DNA of 64,000 nucleotides from Chitinophaga oryziterrae (GCF_009758125.1 NZ_WRXO01000010.1:285699-349698); one strand, 5' to 3'; numbered from the stretch's first letter, positions 35,345-44,479 are shown. The notes: generated by a model not told the origin, from the sequence alone. A program made the numbers and translations.

Positions 35345-36127
35345 CTAAGGTATGCATAAGTTTCTGAGGGCAAGACTATCCCCGCTGAAAACATTAAAAT
35401 CTACAGTAGACGTAATCCCATTTACACGCCCCATATCATTATGTTGCCAGAAAGTCCATTTACGACTGGCAGATGGCCGCTCTTCCTGATAGTAATGGGC
35501 TATCCAAAGTGGATAACTGTCAAATTCGTCTCCCAGGTAAGTCTCATAGAAATGGACATTCGTATAAATGATAGGTTTTACACCATATGCCTTCTCCATC
35601 TCCTCCAGCCAGATCCTGGCCGTACTCCTTATTACTGCGGCCGGTTGGTTATTATTAACCTCTATATCCAGTACAGGAGGAAGATCTCCTGATTCCAGCT
35701 GTACTACATTCTGAAAATTGATGGCCTGCTTTAAAGGGTCGCGGGTAGAATAAAAGAAATGATAGGCCCCCCTGATAATCCCTGCCTTTTTGGCTTTCTG
35801 CCAGTTCTGACGAAAAGCCGCATCCTGCCGGGTAATTCCTTCTGTTGCTTTTATAAATGCAAATGAAATATGAATATTATCTACCTGCATCTGCTCTACG
35901 GCAGACCAGTTAATATTCTTCTGAAACTTGGATACATCAATACCATGCATGGAGTAATTTACAGGCATATCTATTCCAAACTCCTCATACCGCACAAAGT
36001 TAATTGAATCCCTCTGTTGCCACCAGTACCAGGCGCCAACAGTTAAACACATGAGAACCACCAGGATAAACGGCAGACGCCATGCTTTCCGGACCCTAAC
36101 TTTTGCTACTTTCTTTTTATTCCGCAT
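35345..36127 (-). CDS. Glycoside hydrolase family 25 lysozyme-like protein
   Basis: Muramidase acting on peptidoglycan. The N-terminus has basic residues and one membrane segment (LPFILVVLMCLTVGAWYW). The GH25 barrel follows: GIDVSKFQ (catalytic-site Asp), FAFIKATEG and PPVLDIEV (the DxE pair). It ends with WTFWQHND and VDFNVF. 260 residues. It is likely anchored in the inner membrane with the catalytic domain outside. First gene of a two-gene unit. Confidence 0.93.
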   Translation of the reverse strand: MRNKKKVAKVRVRKAWRLPFILVVLMCLTVGAWYWWQQRDSINFVRYEEFGIDMPVNYSMHGIDVSKFQKNINWSAVEQMQVDNIHISFAFIKATEGITRQDAAFRQNWQKAKKAGIIRGAYHFFYSTRDPLKQAINFQNVVQLESGDLPPVLDIEVNNNQPAAVIRSTARIWLEEMEKAYGVKPIIYTNVHFYETYLGDEFDSYPLWIAHYYQEERPSASRKWTFWQHNDMGRVNGITSTVDFNVFSGDSLALRNLCIP

Positions 36128-36241
36128 TTCGCTTTTCTATATAGGCCTGAACACTTCCCCTGCCTCCGCAATTTTACAGCAAGTATAATATTAATTACAC
36201 ATAACCGCTATAGTTATCTTATTTTTACAACAACAAGTATT

Positions 36242-37273
36242 GTGAATATGCCGGATTTTAATTTGAACGATACACTGAACCTTTTCTCCAAGTTTACCCT
36301 GCGCCGTGCCTGGAACGCCGGCAAAGTACTCAGTGGCTACTTCGTAAGCAAATGGTTCAATAAACCCACTCAATGGGGTTATCCTATTTCCGTATCATTT
36401 GAACCGACCACATCCTGCAACCTGCGTTGCCCGGAATGCCCAAGCGGACTACGGGCTTTTACCCGGCCTACCGGCATGCTGCAACAGGACCTCTTTAAGA
36501 AAACGATAGACGAAATATCCAAAGACCTTTTATATCTCATTTTCTACTTCCAGGGAGAACCATACCTGAACCCAAGTTTCCTGGATATGGTAAAATACGC
36601 CCATAACAAAGGCATCTATACCGCAACTTCTACCAACGCACATTATCTGACAGATGAGAATGCACGAAAAACAGTGGAAAGCGGATTAGACAGATTGATT
36701 ATTTCGATTGATGGTACTACTCAGGATGTGTATACACAATATCGTATAGGCGGTAACCTCGAGAAAGTAATACAGGGTGCCAGGAATATCGTGAAGTGGA
36801 AAAAAGAGCTGAATTCAAAAACGCCGTTCGTATTCTTCCAGTTCCTGGTAGTGAAACCGAACGAACACCAGATAGAAGATATTAAAGTACTGGCGAAAGA
36901 AATTGGTGTAGACCAGGTACGTTTCAAAACGGCGCAGGTATACGATTATGAAGAAGGCAACCGCCTTATTCCTACCATCGATAAATATAGCCGTTATCAA
37001 AAAAAGGAAGACGGTACCTATAAGATCAAAAATAAAATGGGAAACCATTGCTGGAGACTATCACATGCCCCTGTAATTACGTTCGACGGGTTGGTAGTTC
37101 CCTGCTGCTTTGATAAAGATGCACAGCATAAACTGGGAGATCTCAAGAAACAATCCTTTAAGGAACTATGGCACAACGACCAATACGTAAAATTCCGCAC
37201 CCAGTTAAAAGAGGGACGGAAGAATATAGATATTTGTGCTAACTGTAGTGAAGGAACAAAAGTCTGGGGCTAA
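36242..37273 (+). CDS. Radical SAM/SPASM domain protein
   Basis: Radical S-adenosylmethionine enzyme, 343 residues. The cluster motif CNLRCPEC (CxxxCxxC) lies near residue 60 in EPTTSCNLRCPECPSG. The C-terminal SPASM-type region has cysteines in VVPCCFDKD and CANCSEG for auxiliary Fe-S clusters. SPASM enzymes modify peptides or proteins or activate enzymes. No small precursor peptide gene is evident beside it. GTG start at 36242, or ATG 36248. The 3' end overlaps the next, convergent gene by 4 bp. Confidence 0.9.
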   Translation: MNMPDFNLNDTLNLFSKFTLRRAWNAGKVLSGYFVSKWFNKPTQWGYPISVSFEPTTSCNLRCPECPSGLRAFTRPTGMLQQDLFKKTIDEISKDLLYLIFYFQGEPYLNPSFLDMVKYAHNKGIYTATSTNAHYLTDENARKTVESGLDRLIISIDGTTQDVYTQYRIGGNLEKVIQGARNIVKWKKELNSKTPFVFFQFLVVKPNEHQIEDIKVLAKEIGVDQVRFKTAQVYDYEEGNRLIPTIDKYSRYQKKEDGTYKIKNKMGNHCWRLSHAPVITFDGLVVPCCFDKDAQHKLGDLKKQSFKELWHNDQYVKFRTQLKEGRKNIDICANCSEGTKVWG

Positions 37274-37638
37274 TCTTCTTCTGTTTCCGCGGCTGCTTTT
37301 GCCTTCTTCTTTTTACTACGGCCTTTACGGTATTTATCAAACAGGTTGATACCCATTCTTACACCCGCAAATTCAAGTACCGTCATAATAGAACTGGTAG
37401 CAAACGATTTGAATTTACCGCTTTCCCATGCAATTTTGGCAATGCGCCCTGCCATACCAATCCAGCCGCTATGTTTAGCGCTACCAGGTATTACAGTGTT
37501 CAGTGCCATTTTTTTGTAATTGCCCTTGAAGAACTCAACGCGATCCCCTAATTCCACTTCAAGATTACGTGTGCGTTTTTTAAGACGGGCTATTTCCTTC
37601 TGCAGTAATTCTGTAGAGGTGACTTTCACCTTAGGCAT
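37270..37638 (-). CDS. Hypothetical basic protein, last gene of a YtxH/holin-like unit
   Basis: 122 residues. The first third is a charged helix (ELLQKEIARLKKRTRNLEVEL, coiled-coil like), followed by a short hydrophobic stretch and a Lys-rich tail ending in acidic residues (KKKKAKAAAETEED). No family recognised. It follows the holin-like gene by 31 bp and shares direction with the YtxH gene. Confidence 0.65.
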   Translation of the reverse strand: MPKVKVTSTELLQKEIARLKKRTRNLEVELGDRVEFFKGNYKKMALNTVIPGSAKHSGWIGMAGRIAKIAWESGKFKSFATSSIMTVLEFAGVRMGINLFDKYRKGRSKKKKAKAAAETEED

Positions 37639-37669
37639 GTGTAAAGGTTTATCATTTTCTTGTAATGTA

Positions 37670-38086
37670 TTAAAGTTGTTCGTATGCCTCTTCTTCTTCC
37701 TCTTTTTTGCTTAATACCTCTTCATCCTCACCAGCGTTCATTTCACTCAGCAATTCTGTAACAAGCATGTTAGATAAAGGCCTTTGTATAAGGGATTTAC
37801 GGAACAATAGAATGATGGCCAGCAGAAACACAAATAATCCTGCAGAGCAGGAAAACCCTATTGTATAACTGTGAGTCATTTCACCGATCCAGAAACCTAC
37901 GACCATACCAAGGAAAACAACGACAAAAAAGAACAACAGGAAAGCTAAGATCAAAGAGAAAAATAGTCCTAACGCATTGGATAGCTTTCCTGCTGCCTGG
38001 AGCTTAATCAGGTCCAGGCGGGTTTCCAAATATTCTTTGGCAACCTTGCCTGTCTGATTGAAATAATTGCTGAAATTATCTTCCAT
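37670..38086 (-). CDS. Phage holin superfamily III-like membrane protein
   Basis: 138 residues. The N-terminal amphipathic region (LETRLDLIKLQAAGKLSNAL) precedes two transmembrane helices (about 42-68 and 72-98). This matches the PF07332-type putative holin/YqjE family often paired with YtxH-type proteins. The C-terminal tail is acidic (EEEEEAYEQL). Membrane physiology role likely. Confidence 0.75.
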   Translation of the reverse strand: MEDNFSNYFNQTGKVAKEYLETRLDLIKLQAAGKLSNALGLFFSLILAFLLFFFVVVFLGMVVGFWIGEMTHSYTIGFSCSAGLFVFLLAIILLFRKSLIQRPLSNMLVTELLSEMNAGEDEEVLSKKEEEEEAYEQL

Positions 38087-38112
38087 GCAAATGTTTTTAG
38101 TGCAATAAGGGA

Positions 38113-38310
38113 TTAAGCCAGCTCATTTTCAAGAGCGTCCTCATATTGCTCTTTCTTCTTGTTGAACTTGTCTTTTAATTTGTCTGCCTGAAATTTCAGT
38201 TTGTCAACCCATTCGTCCTTTTTATCAGAGTTCAGGAAATAACCTACTGCTACACCCACTGCAGCTCCAACAATAAATGATACAACTGCTTTTGAACTGT
38301 TGCTTGCCAT
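38113..38310 (-). CDS. YtxH domain protein
   Basis: 65 residues. One N-terminal transmembrane segment (FIVGAAVGVAVGYFL) with the glycine-rich GAxxGxxxGYxx pattern of YtxH is followed by a charged coiled-coil tail. First gene of a three-gene unit with the holin-like protein. Confidence 0.85.
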   Translation of the reverse strand: MASNSSKAVVSFIVGAAVGVAVGYFLNSDKKDEWVDKLKFQADKLKDKFNKKKEQYEDALENELA

Positions 38311-38476
38311 AATATTAGTTTTTAAAGATTAACATTTATTACCGTGATTCGGTATGATACAGATACAAACACTATTCCAATAATCGCCAGATGATAAAAT
38401 GAACCTGTTAAATTGCAGTGAACGGTATCTTTTTTGCAAGATTATAAATATCAACTGACATATTAACATTAACCTA

Positions 38477-39511
38477 ATGAGTGTAATCGACAATCAGCGC
38501 CTCAAACAAATCAGCTTTTTATTACTGATTATACTACTGGCTGCACTTCTCTTTTCAGAACTGTACACCTTTTTTCCCGGATTTCTTGGGGCCATAACGC
38601 TTTATATCATTGCCCGCAAGTACATGTTCCGGCTGGTAGAAGAACGTAACTGGAATAAAAGCCTTGCAGCAGCAACACTTATGCTCCTGTCGTTCATCAT
38701 TATCTTACTTCCTTTTGGTTTGATGATCAATATGCTGACTGATAAAATAGTCTATGCGATATCACATTCCTCGGAAATGATGAACAGCATCCGCGCTGCA
38801 AATTACCGCATCTACACCTCTACTAAAATAGATCTTCTTTCACAGGTACGCCTGCAAAAGCTGCAGGAATATCTTACTACCGTTTTACCTGCATTACTGG
38901 GCGCTACATTTAACACCTTAACTACCATTGCTATACTATATTTTATCCTCTATTTCATGCTGGTGAACGGCCGGGAACTGGAAGCACGCCTCTACGAATA
39001 TATTCCTCTGAAAGATGAAAATGTACTCCGACTGGGTAATGAATTTCGCAAACTGGTGATCGCCAATGCAGTTGGTATCCCACTTATTGCTGTTATTCAA
39101 GGCATTGTATCGTTGATAGGGTATTTTATTTTCAGTGTACCTCAACCTTTTTTCTGGTTCGCTGTTACCTGTTTCACCGCCATGTTGCCAGTAGTGGGAG
39201 CCGCAGCGGTATATGTTCCTATGGGTGTTTATCTGATCGCTGCCGGAAATACCTGGCAGGGAATCGGTATTCTGATCTATGGTTTTGCAATAGTCGGTAC
39301 TTCGGATAATATCTCCCGTTTTATGCTGGCACAGAAGATCGGCGATGTTCATCCCCTCATTACTGTATTTGGTGTGCTGATAGGAGTAAACCTCTTTGGT
39401 TTCATTGGTCTTATATTCGGGCCATTGCTAATTTCCATGTTCATCCTGTTACTGGAAATATATGCCAATGAGTACCTTACCAAGAAAAGGGAAGTACTGG
39501 TTAAACGATAG
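38477..39511 (+). CDS. AI-2E family transporter-like permease
   Basis: 344 residues, about 7-8 transmembrane helices. The C-terminal motif PLITVFGVLIGVNLFGFIGLIFGPLL is diagnostic for the AI-2E transporter (PerM/TqsA) family, and the central loop holds the usual extended soluble region. Substrate uncertain; the family includes exporters and Na+/H+ antiporters. It ends 1 bp before the nadD stop on the opposite strand. Confidence 0.9.
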   Translation: MSVIDNQRLKQISFLLLIILLAALLFSELYTFFPGFLGAITLYIIARKYMFRLVEERNWNKSLAAATLMLLSFIIILLPFGLMINMLTDKIVYAISHSSEMMNSIRAANYRIYTSTKIDLLSQVRLQKLQEYLTTVLPALLGATFNTLTTIAILYFILYFMLVNGRELEARLYEYIPLKDENVLRLGNEFRKLVIANAVGIPLIAVIQGIVSLIGYFIFSVPQPFFWFAVTCFTAMLPVVGAAAVYVPMGVYLIAAGNTWQGIGILIYGFAIVGTSDNISRFMLAQKIGDVHPLITVFGVLIGVNLFGFIGLIFGPLLISMFILLLEIYANEYLTKKREVLVKR

Positions 39512-39512
39512 G

Positions 39513-40082
39513 TTATTTATAGTAATTGTTCTCTGCAATATACGCGGCCACATTATCAGGTACCAGGTAACGGATAGATTTTCCCTCCTTTACCCATTGC
39601 CTGATGCTGGTAGCAGAAATGTCCAGCAGTGGTGCTTTCAGGATCTCTACCTTTGCTCCGTAAGTATCCTTCACTTCATGTCCGGGACGTTCGTATATGT
39701 AGATGGGATAATGCTTTATTAATTGCTCATAATTCTTCCAGCGGGTAATGTTCTGGAAACTATCGCTTCCCATGATCACCGTGAATTCCTGTGTAGGAAA
39801 TTTCTCTGACAGATACGTGAGTGTATCAATGGTATAAGATGGCCGTGGTAATGTAAATTCAATATTACTGGCCCTTAGCCTGGGCTCTCCCATTACACCC
39901 AGTTCTACCAGGTGAAGACGGTTATGTTCATTCAGTAATGATCCGGATGGTTTTAATGGGTTATGTGGTGATACCACCAGCCATACTTTGTCCAGGTCTG
40001 TATTGTATGCCACGTAATTGGCAATAATGAGATGTCCGGTATGTATAGGATTAAAGGACCCAAAGTACAAGCCTATCTTCAT
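39513..40082 (-). CDS. nadD: Nicotinate-nucleotide adenylyltransferase
   Basis: NAD synthesis: adenylates nicotinic acid mononucleotide. The adenylyltransferase motif GSFNPIHTGH (about residues 7-16) and the ISATSIRQWV motif near the C-terminus (KMSKS-like ISSTxxR) are present, with VVSPHNPLK and MGSDSFQNI. 189 residues from the ATG at 40082. It follows paaD by 40 bp in the same direction, so it may be transcribed with the paa genes. Confidence 0.93.
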   Translation of the reverse strand: MKIGLYFGSFNPIHTGHLIIANYVAYNTDLDKVWLVVSPHNPLKPSGSLLNEHNRLHLVELGVMGEPRLRASNIEFTLPRPSYTIDTLTYLSEKFPTQEFTVIMGSDSFQNITRWKNYEQLIKHYPIYIYERPGHEVKDTYGAKVEILKAPLLDISATSIRQWVKEGKSIRYLVPDNVAAYIAENNYYK

Positions 40083-40122
40083 GCCCCTGCTTTTTTTGAG
40101 CGTGAAAGTAAACAATAATGCG

Positions 40123-40614
40123 TTACGAGAGAGGCTTAAATTGCTCGAACATCATCCCGCAATGTTTACAGAAATGAATAGCACGGCAGAGTGTGGAACC
40201 GAACGGGGAGCGCAGGTACGTATTCTCACTACCACAATGCGGGCAGTTTGTATGTATCATCATATCTATCTCCACATCTCCGTCATGTTTCTGCGGGGGA
40301 GCTATTCCAAAGTTTCGCAGCTTTTCTTTGGCTACGGCAGTTAACCGGTTACTGTTCCACTGTACTTCTTTATCTACAGATACCTTTACAGGTACCTGCA
40401 GATCCTTTTCCAGTGTAGTCCTGATATTTGTCTTTATCACTTCCACTGCCGGACAGGCAGCAAAAGTGGGGATCATTTTTATCAGCAGGTATTCATCTTC
40501 TATGATCACATCCGTAATCATTCCCAGTTCCAGTACATTTAATACTGGTATCTCCGGGTCCATTACCTGTTCCAGGGATGTATAAACTGCTTGTATTGTA
40601 ATCGTGCTGTCCAT
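40123..40614 (-). CDS. paaD: Phenylacetate-CoA epoxidase maturation protein PaaD
   Basis: MIP18/DUF59-type domain in the N-terminal two-thirds (MDPEIPVLNVLELGMI, with Asp-Pro-Glu-Ile-Pro), and a C-terminal zinc ribbon with CPHCGS and CKHCG. PaaD is needed for iron-sulfur or diiron maturation of the PaaABC monooxygenase. 163 residues. It follows paaC with a 12-bp gap. Confidence 0.93.
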   Translation of the reverse strand: MDSTITIQAVYTSLEQVMDPEIPVLNVLELGMITDVIIEDEYLLIKMIPTFAACPAVEVIKTNIRTTLEKDLQVPVKVSVDKEVQWNSNRLTAVAKEKLRNFGIAPPQKHDGDVEIDMMIHTNCPHCGSENTYLRSPFGSTLCRAIHFCKHCGMMFEQFKPLS

Positions 40615-40626
40615 GTATTCTTCTTT

Positions 40627-41382
40627 CTACCAGGTAGCTTCAGGATTAAGCCTGAATACTTCTCCCATTTCATTCAGTAATGGTTGCAGGTATGCAGTAT
40701 GTTTGCCGTAGCGGCCGCCATACACAGGTTCCTTTCTTTCGGGTACATTCAGTGATGCCTTTACCAGCACCGGGTAAATATTTTCTATCCATTGCCCGTA
40801 CAGGGCTTCTTCCCCAGGATATACTTTTTCATCCGCCAGCAGCTTATCATCCGGTCCTGCCTCGAAAATACCACAGGCCAGCTGGAAGCAATTATCCAAT
40901 GCCGTCTGCATTTTCAGGTAACTCTCTTCTCCTGCCCTGCAAAGCTGTATGATCCATGCATCCGCATGCAGTGTGTGGTACTTCAGCTCTCCTCTTACTT
41001 TCCTGGCCAGCTGTTGCAATGGTAAGAAACTGCTTTGCAACATACTGTTGTAGCGTACTGTTTCTGCATGATCAAACAGAAAATGACGCATCAGGCTGAA
41101 GTCGTAAGAACCTATAGGCATTTCTGTAAGATGACAACATTTGAATTCCTTTTCACTGCGCATAAATGCAAACTGATCAGGGTCTTCCCCTCCCAGCTCT
41201 TCATGTAAAATGCGGTACAGCGCCCAGGAATGACCTATTTTATCCTGTGCCATAGAGGAAAAGGCAATGTCTTCTTCCATAATAGGTCCTAATCCTGTCC
41301 ATTCCGAATTGCGATGACCTATAATAAGTTCATCATCGCCCATTTTAGTAATAAGCTCTTTTATTAACTGATTTAATAACAT
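40627..41382 (-). CDS. paaC: 1,2-phenylacetyl-CoA epoxidase structural subunit PaaC
   Basis: Helical diiron-like protein (251 residues) that forms a heterodimer with PaaA. Features are LGHRNSEW (reads IIGHRNSEWTG), LAQDKIGH (AQDKIGHSW) and DAWIIQLC. Diiron ligands in PaaC are degenerate as usual. Third gene of the operon, 7 bp after paaB. Confidence 0.93.
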   Translation of the reverse strand: MLLNQLIKELITKMGDDELIIGHRNSEWTGLGPIMEEDIAFSSMAQDKIGHSWALYRILHEELGGEDPDQFAFMRSEKEFKCCHLTEMPIGSYDFSLMRHFLFDHAETVRYNSMLQSSFLPLQQLARKVRGELKYHTLHADAWIIQLCRAGEESYLKMQTALDNCFQLACGIFEAGPDDKLLADEKVYPGEEALYGQWIENIYPVLVKASLNVPERKEPVYGGRYGKHTAYLQPLLNEMGEVFRLNPEATW

Positions 41383-41389
41383 CTGGGAG

Positions 41390-41773
41390 TTATTTGTCGT
41401 TGGCTGGTTTAGCCTGTGCTTTAAATTTATTGATCTTCTCCATTACTTTGAAGCCACTGGCATCTCTGTAGGTTTTCTCGAGGTTGTTGGCAAACATATC
41501 TTCATCTTCCACATCAAAGGCAAGGATATCTGCGCTGCGTACGACCCATAGGTTCACACACTTTTTACGGCGACCGAACTGCTCTTTGGCAAAGACGAGT
41601 GCCAGTCCGGCATCCGGTGCATGCACGCAGCCAACATGCTCATGGTGGGCTCCTCTCTTTTCCTGATGAAATACTTCGAATACGTTCCAGTTTTCCCCCT
41701 CTTCTACTTTGCAGGGATCGTCTGTTTTATTCAGCTTAAGGCGGTTTATACGTGGATCTAATGAGTCATTCAT
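41390..41773 (-). CDS. paaB: 1,2-phenylacetyl-CoA epoxidase subunit PaaB
   Basis: 127 residues. Key motifs are WNVFEVFHQEKRGAHHEHVG and LVFAKEQFGRRK, the conserved family start, followed by VNLWVVRS. PaaB bridges PaaAC heterodimers in the complex. Second gene of the operon. Confidence 0.93.
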   Translation of the reverse strand: MNDSLDPRINRLKLNKTDDPCKVEEGENWNVFEVFHQEKRGAHHEHVGCVHAPDAGLALVFAKEQFGRRKKCVNLWVVRSADILAFDVEDEDMFANNLEKTYRDASGFKVMEKINKFKAQAKPANDK

Positions 41774-41809
41774 AATCGTGTGAAATTTATATCTCTTTCC
41801 GGGGGTATT

Positions 41810-42814
41810 CTATGCCACGGGCATTGCCTTCTTCTCAAAAGTCCCTTCTTTCATAAGGGCTTTTCTGATCCAGCGGCCATGTTCTTCTGCCCATTTCCTT
41901 ACATCAAGTCTTTCTTTATTACATGGCCCATTTCCTTTTATCACTTCAAAGAAAAGGTCCCAGTCGGGGTCTGAATATTCCCAGCGGCCGGTTTCCTCAT
42001 TCTTATTCAGCAGGGGATCCGGTAAGGTAAGTCCGAGTTCACGGATCTTGGGTACATATGCCTCCAGGAACTGGTTGCGCATATCATCGTTACTCGCCAT
42101 CTTCACTTTCCATTGCATCAGCTTTTCACTATGCCCGGAAACTTTATCCGGCGGGCCAAAGAAATGCATGATGGGCTGCCACCAGCGGTTAAGCGCATCC
42201 TGCAGCATTGCTTTCTGACCAGGAGTTCCTGTTGCCAGTTCGATAAAAGCATCATGCCCCTGTTTCAGGTGAAAGCTTTCTTCGTAACAGATGCGTTCCA
42301 GCGCCCGGCAATAAGGACCATAAGACCCTTTTGCATTGGCTACCTGGTTTACAATAGCAGCAGCATCTATCAGGAAACCTATTACAGTTACATCTGCCCA
42401 GGTTTCTGCAGGATAATTGAATACATTGGAATATTTGGATTTACCACTCAACAGATCGTTGATCATGGCTTCCCGGGATTTACCCAGCGTTTCTGCCGCA
42501 TTATACAACAGTTGTCCATGGCCGATCTCATCCTGGACCTTGGCAATGAGCGCCAGCTTACGCTTGAAACCTGGTGCCCTGGTTATCCAGGTGCCTTCAG
42601 GCAATGCTCCTATAACTTCGGAATGTGCATGCTGTTCGATCAGCCGGATCAGCTGTCTGCGATATTCTGCCGGCATCCAGTCGCCGGGTTCTATTTTTTC
42701 CCCATTGGCTATCCGCATTTCAAATGCCGCCAGTTTTTCAGGATCGTCATGCAACTGCTCTTCCCGCTGTTGCACCCTGTTGGGCTCTTCGAAGATATAT
42801 CCGCCACCGTACAT
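41810..42814 (-). CDS. paaA: 1,2-phenylacetyl-CoA epoxidase catalytic subunit PaaA
   Basis: Diiron monooxygenase subunit, 334 residues. The diiron ligands sit in helices with EIGHGQLLYNAAETL (about 105) and ICYEESFHLKQGHD (about 190), giving the two ExxH motifs. Other landmarks: IEPGDWMPAEYRRQ and ALPEGTWI. Adds oxygen to phenylacetyl-CoA to form the ring epoxide. First gene of a paaABCD-nadD operon. The ring-cleavage genes and the PaaE reductase are not in the window. Confidence 0.94.
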   Translation of the reverse strand: MYGGGYIFEEPNRVQQREEQLHDDPEKLAAFEMRIANGEKIEPGDWMPAEYRRQLIRLIEQHAHSEVIGALPEGTWITRAPGFKRKLALIAKVQDEIGHGQLLYNAAETLGKSREAMINDLLSGKSKYSNVFNYPAETWADVTVIGFLIDAAAIVNQVANAKGSYGPYCRALERICYEESFHLKQGHDAFIELATGTPGQKAMLQDALNRWWQPIMHFFGPPDKVSGHSEKLMQWKVKMASNDDMRNQFLEAYVPKIRELGLTLPDPLLNKNEETGRWEYSDPDWDLFFEVIKGNGPCNKERLDVRKWAEEHGRWIRKALMKEGTFEKKAMPVA

Positions 42815-42848
42815 AGTGCGATTGTTTTGGTAACCCGTAAGTTACGAA

Positions 42849-42870
42849 AAATGTATCTTTAAATACATTT
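42849..42870. promoter_or_regulatory. Inverted repeat, candidate operator upstream of paaA
   Basis: AAATGTAT-CTTTAA-ATACATTT, perfect 8-bp arms, in the 63-bp gap between paaA and the divergent DUF922 gene. A second short inverted repeat, GTAAC-CCGTAA-GTTAC (42830-42845), is closer to paaA. It could bind a TetR- or MarR-type repressor of the paa operon; no regulator gene lies next to it. Confidence 0.5.
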
Positions 42871-42877
42871 AGACGAT

Positions 42878-43528
42878 ATGTTTTTGCCACTTCGCACCAT
42901 ATTGTATTGTTGCCTGCTACCGGTGTTAACGGCAACCCAGCCGTCTCATATAAAACCCGTAACACAGGTAATAAAAGTGACGTTTCTGCCTGACAGGCGG
43001 CCGGAAAACCCAAACTCGGACAGTCTGTTCTATCATACTTCCAGAAAACTACGCTGGTCGGATTTCAAAGCCATTCCTCCCATGCGCAGTAAAAGCGCGG
43101 CCGTTAGTTATACCAGTTTTGCCTATGAAGGAAACAGCCTGCATAAAAAAGATACTTTATTACTGAATCTTACCCTGCAGGTCTTCTTCATAAAAAGCGC
43201 TTCCTGGTCGAAGCCCATTGTTATGGATGCCGTCGGGCTGGCTCATGAACAGTTACATTTTGATATCACCTGGCTGGTAGCATTGCGTTTTCAACAGCGC
43301 ATAAAGACGATGCCTCTTACAATAGAAGACTATGACAGCATTATTCAGTATCAGTACCTGGAGTCTTTCCGGGAGATGAACCGTTTACAGGAAGCTTATG
43401 ATGACGAAACCAATCATGGGCAAAACCCGGCAGCGCAGGCGAAATGGCAGCATATAATAGCTGAAGCCATTACCATATTAACAATGGATGGCGCAATTAC
43501 CGGTTCAATTCCTTTTGCCAGTATTTAA
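42878..43528 (+). CDS. DUF922-type exported protein with HExxH motif
   Basis: 216 residues with a short hydrophobic N-terminus. The segment LRWSDFKAIPPMRSKSAA and the HEQLH motif in LAHEQLHFDI fit DUF922, a predicted zinc metallopeptidase family. The histidines and glutamate for zinc are present. ATG start. The last bases overlap the M28 peptidase stop on the other strand by 4 bp. Confidence 0.78.
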   Translation: MFLPLRTILYCCLLPVLTATQPSHIKPVTQVIKVTFLPDRRPENPNSDSLFYHTSRKLRWSDFKAIPPMRSKSAAVSYTSFAYEGNSLHKKDTLLLNLTLQVFFIKSASWSKPIVMDAVGLAHEQLHFDITWLVALRFQQRIKTMPLTIEDYDSIIQYQYLESFREMNRLQEAYDDETNHGQNPAAQAKWQHIIAEAITILTMDGAITGSIPFASI

Positions 43529-44421
43529 ATCCCATTATCCGCAGCCAGTATTACTTTTAAAACACGCTGGGTTGCCTGGTAATAAAAAGAAGGCTGGATA
43601 TGTTCAAACTCATCAGATAACTGATGATAATCCGGATGATCTTCCACGCCAAAATATAAAGCAGGGATCTTCATCTTATAAAATTCATAATGGTCGCTCT
43701 GGTTAATCCAGTTCTGTGCGCCATCTTCTTTATGGTCGTGTCCGGAGAGTAGTTTCACGTTCCCGTCCGGGGACAGGTCTACATATTTTTTCAACTGGGG
43801 GAACTGGTTAAGTCCGCATACATACAGTTCATTTTTATCATTACGACTCACCATGTCCATATTAATATTCAGGACCATTTGGGTTACCGGTACAGGGGGC
43901 TGTTTCAAAAATGCCTTCGCACCCTGTAAGCCTTCTTCTTCCCCGTCAAAAGTGACAATGAGCAGTGTATGTTCAGGAGTATGTTTTTTAAAATAAGCGG
44001 CTATTGCCAGTAAGGCCCCTACGCCCGAGGCATTATCATCAGCACCATTATATATACTATCTTTACCGGCCTGTTCTTTTTTGATTCCCAGGTGATCATA
44101 GTGGGCAGATACTACGATAATGGAATCTGTCTTCCCCTTGATATAACCAAAGAGATTAGTGCCCATGGTTTGCTTCTCGCCCTCAGAGAAAAAGAAAGGA
44201 TACTCAAAAGTATTGTGGTAAGGTTGGATACCGATTTGCTTAAAACGGTCTTTCAGGTAGAACTGTGCCATACGGCTTCCCTTGCTGCCTGTGCGGCGGC
44301 CTTCAAACTTATCAGAAGAAAGTGTACGGATATCCTTTATTAATTGCAGGGAATCTATAGAAGATTGGGCTTGTGCTGTAAACCCCATAAAGAGAAATAA
44401 ACAAACGGGTAGTATTTTCAT
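43525..44421 (-). CDS. M28 family zinc peptidase
   Basis: 298 residues with a signal peptide (ending GFTAQAQ). Zinc ligands appear in order: HYDHLG, NGADDNASG, GEEEG (general base Glu) and later the C-terminal H/D (SDHYEF). An exported aminopeptidase-like enzyme. Its stop codon overlaps the convergent gene. Confidence 0.93.
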   Translation of the reverse strand: MKILPVCLFLFMGFTAQAQSSIDSLQLIKDIRTLSSDKFEGRRTGSKGSRMAQFYLKDRFKQIGIQPYHNTFEYPFFFSEGEKQTMGTNLFGYIKGKTDSIIVVSAHYDHLGIKKEQAGKDSIYNGADDNASGVGALLAIAAYFKKHTPEHTLLIVTFDGEEEGLQGAKAFLKQPPVPVTQMVLNINMDMVSRNDKNELYVCGLNQFPQLKKYVDLSPDGNVKLLSGHDHKEDGAQNWINQSDHYEFYKMKIPALYFGVEDHPDYHQLSDEFEHIQPSFYYQATQRVLKVILAADNGI

Positions 44422-44479
44422 GCCTTATGATTGACTATTGCAATATAAGGTATTTCCCTGCGTCTGCATTTCGCAACGC

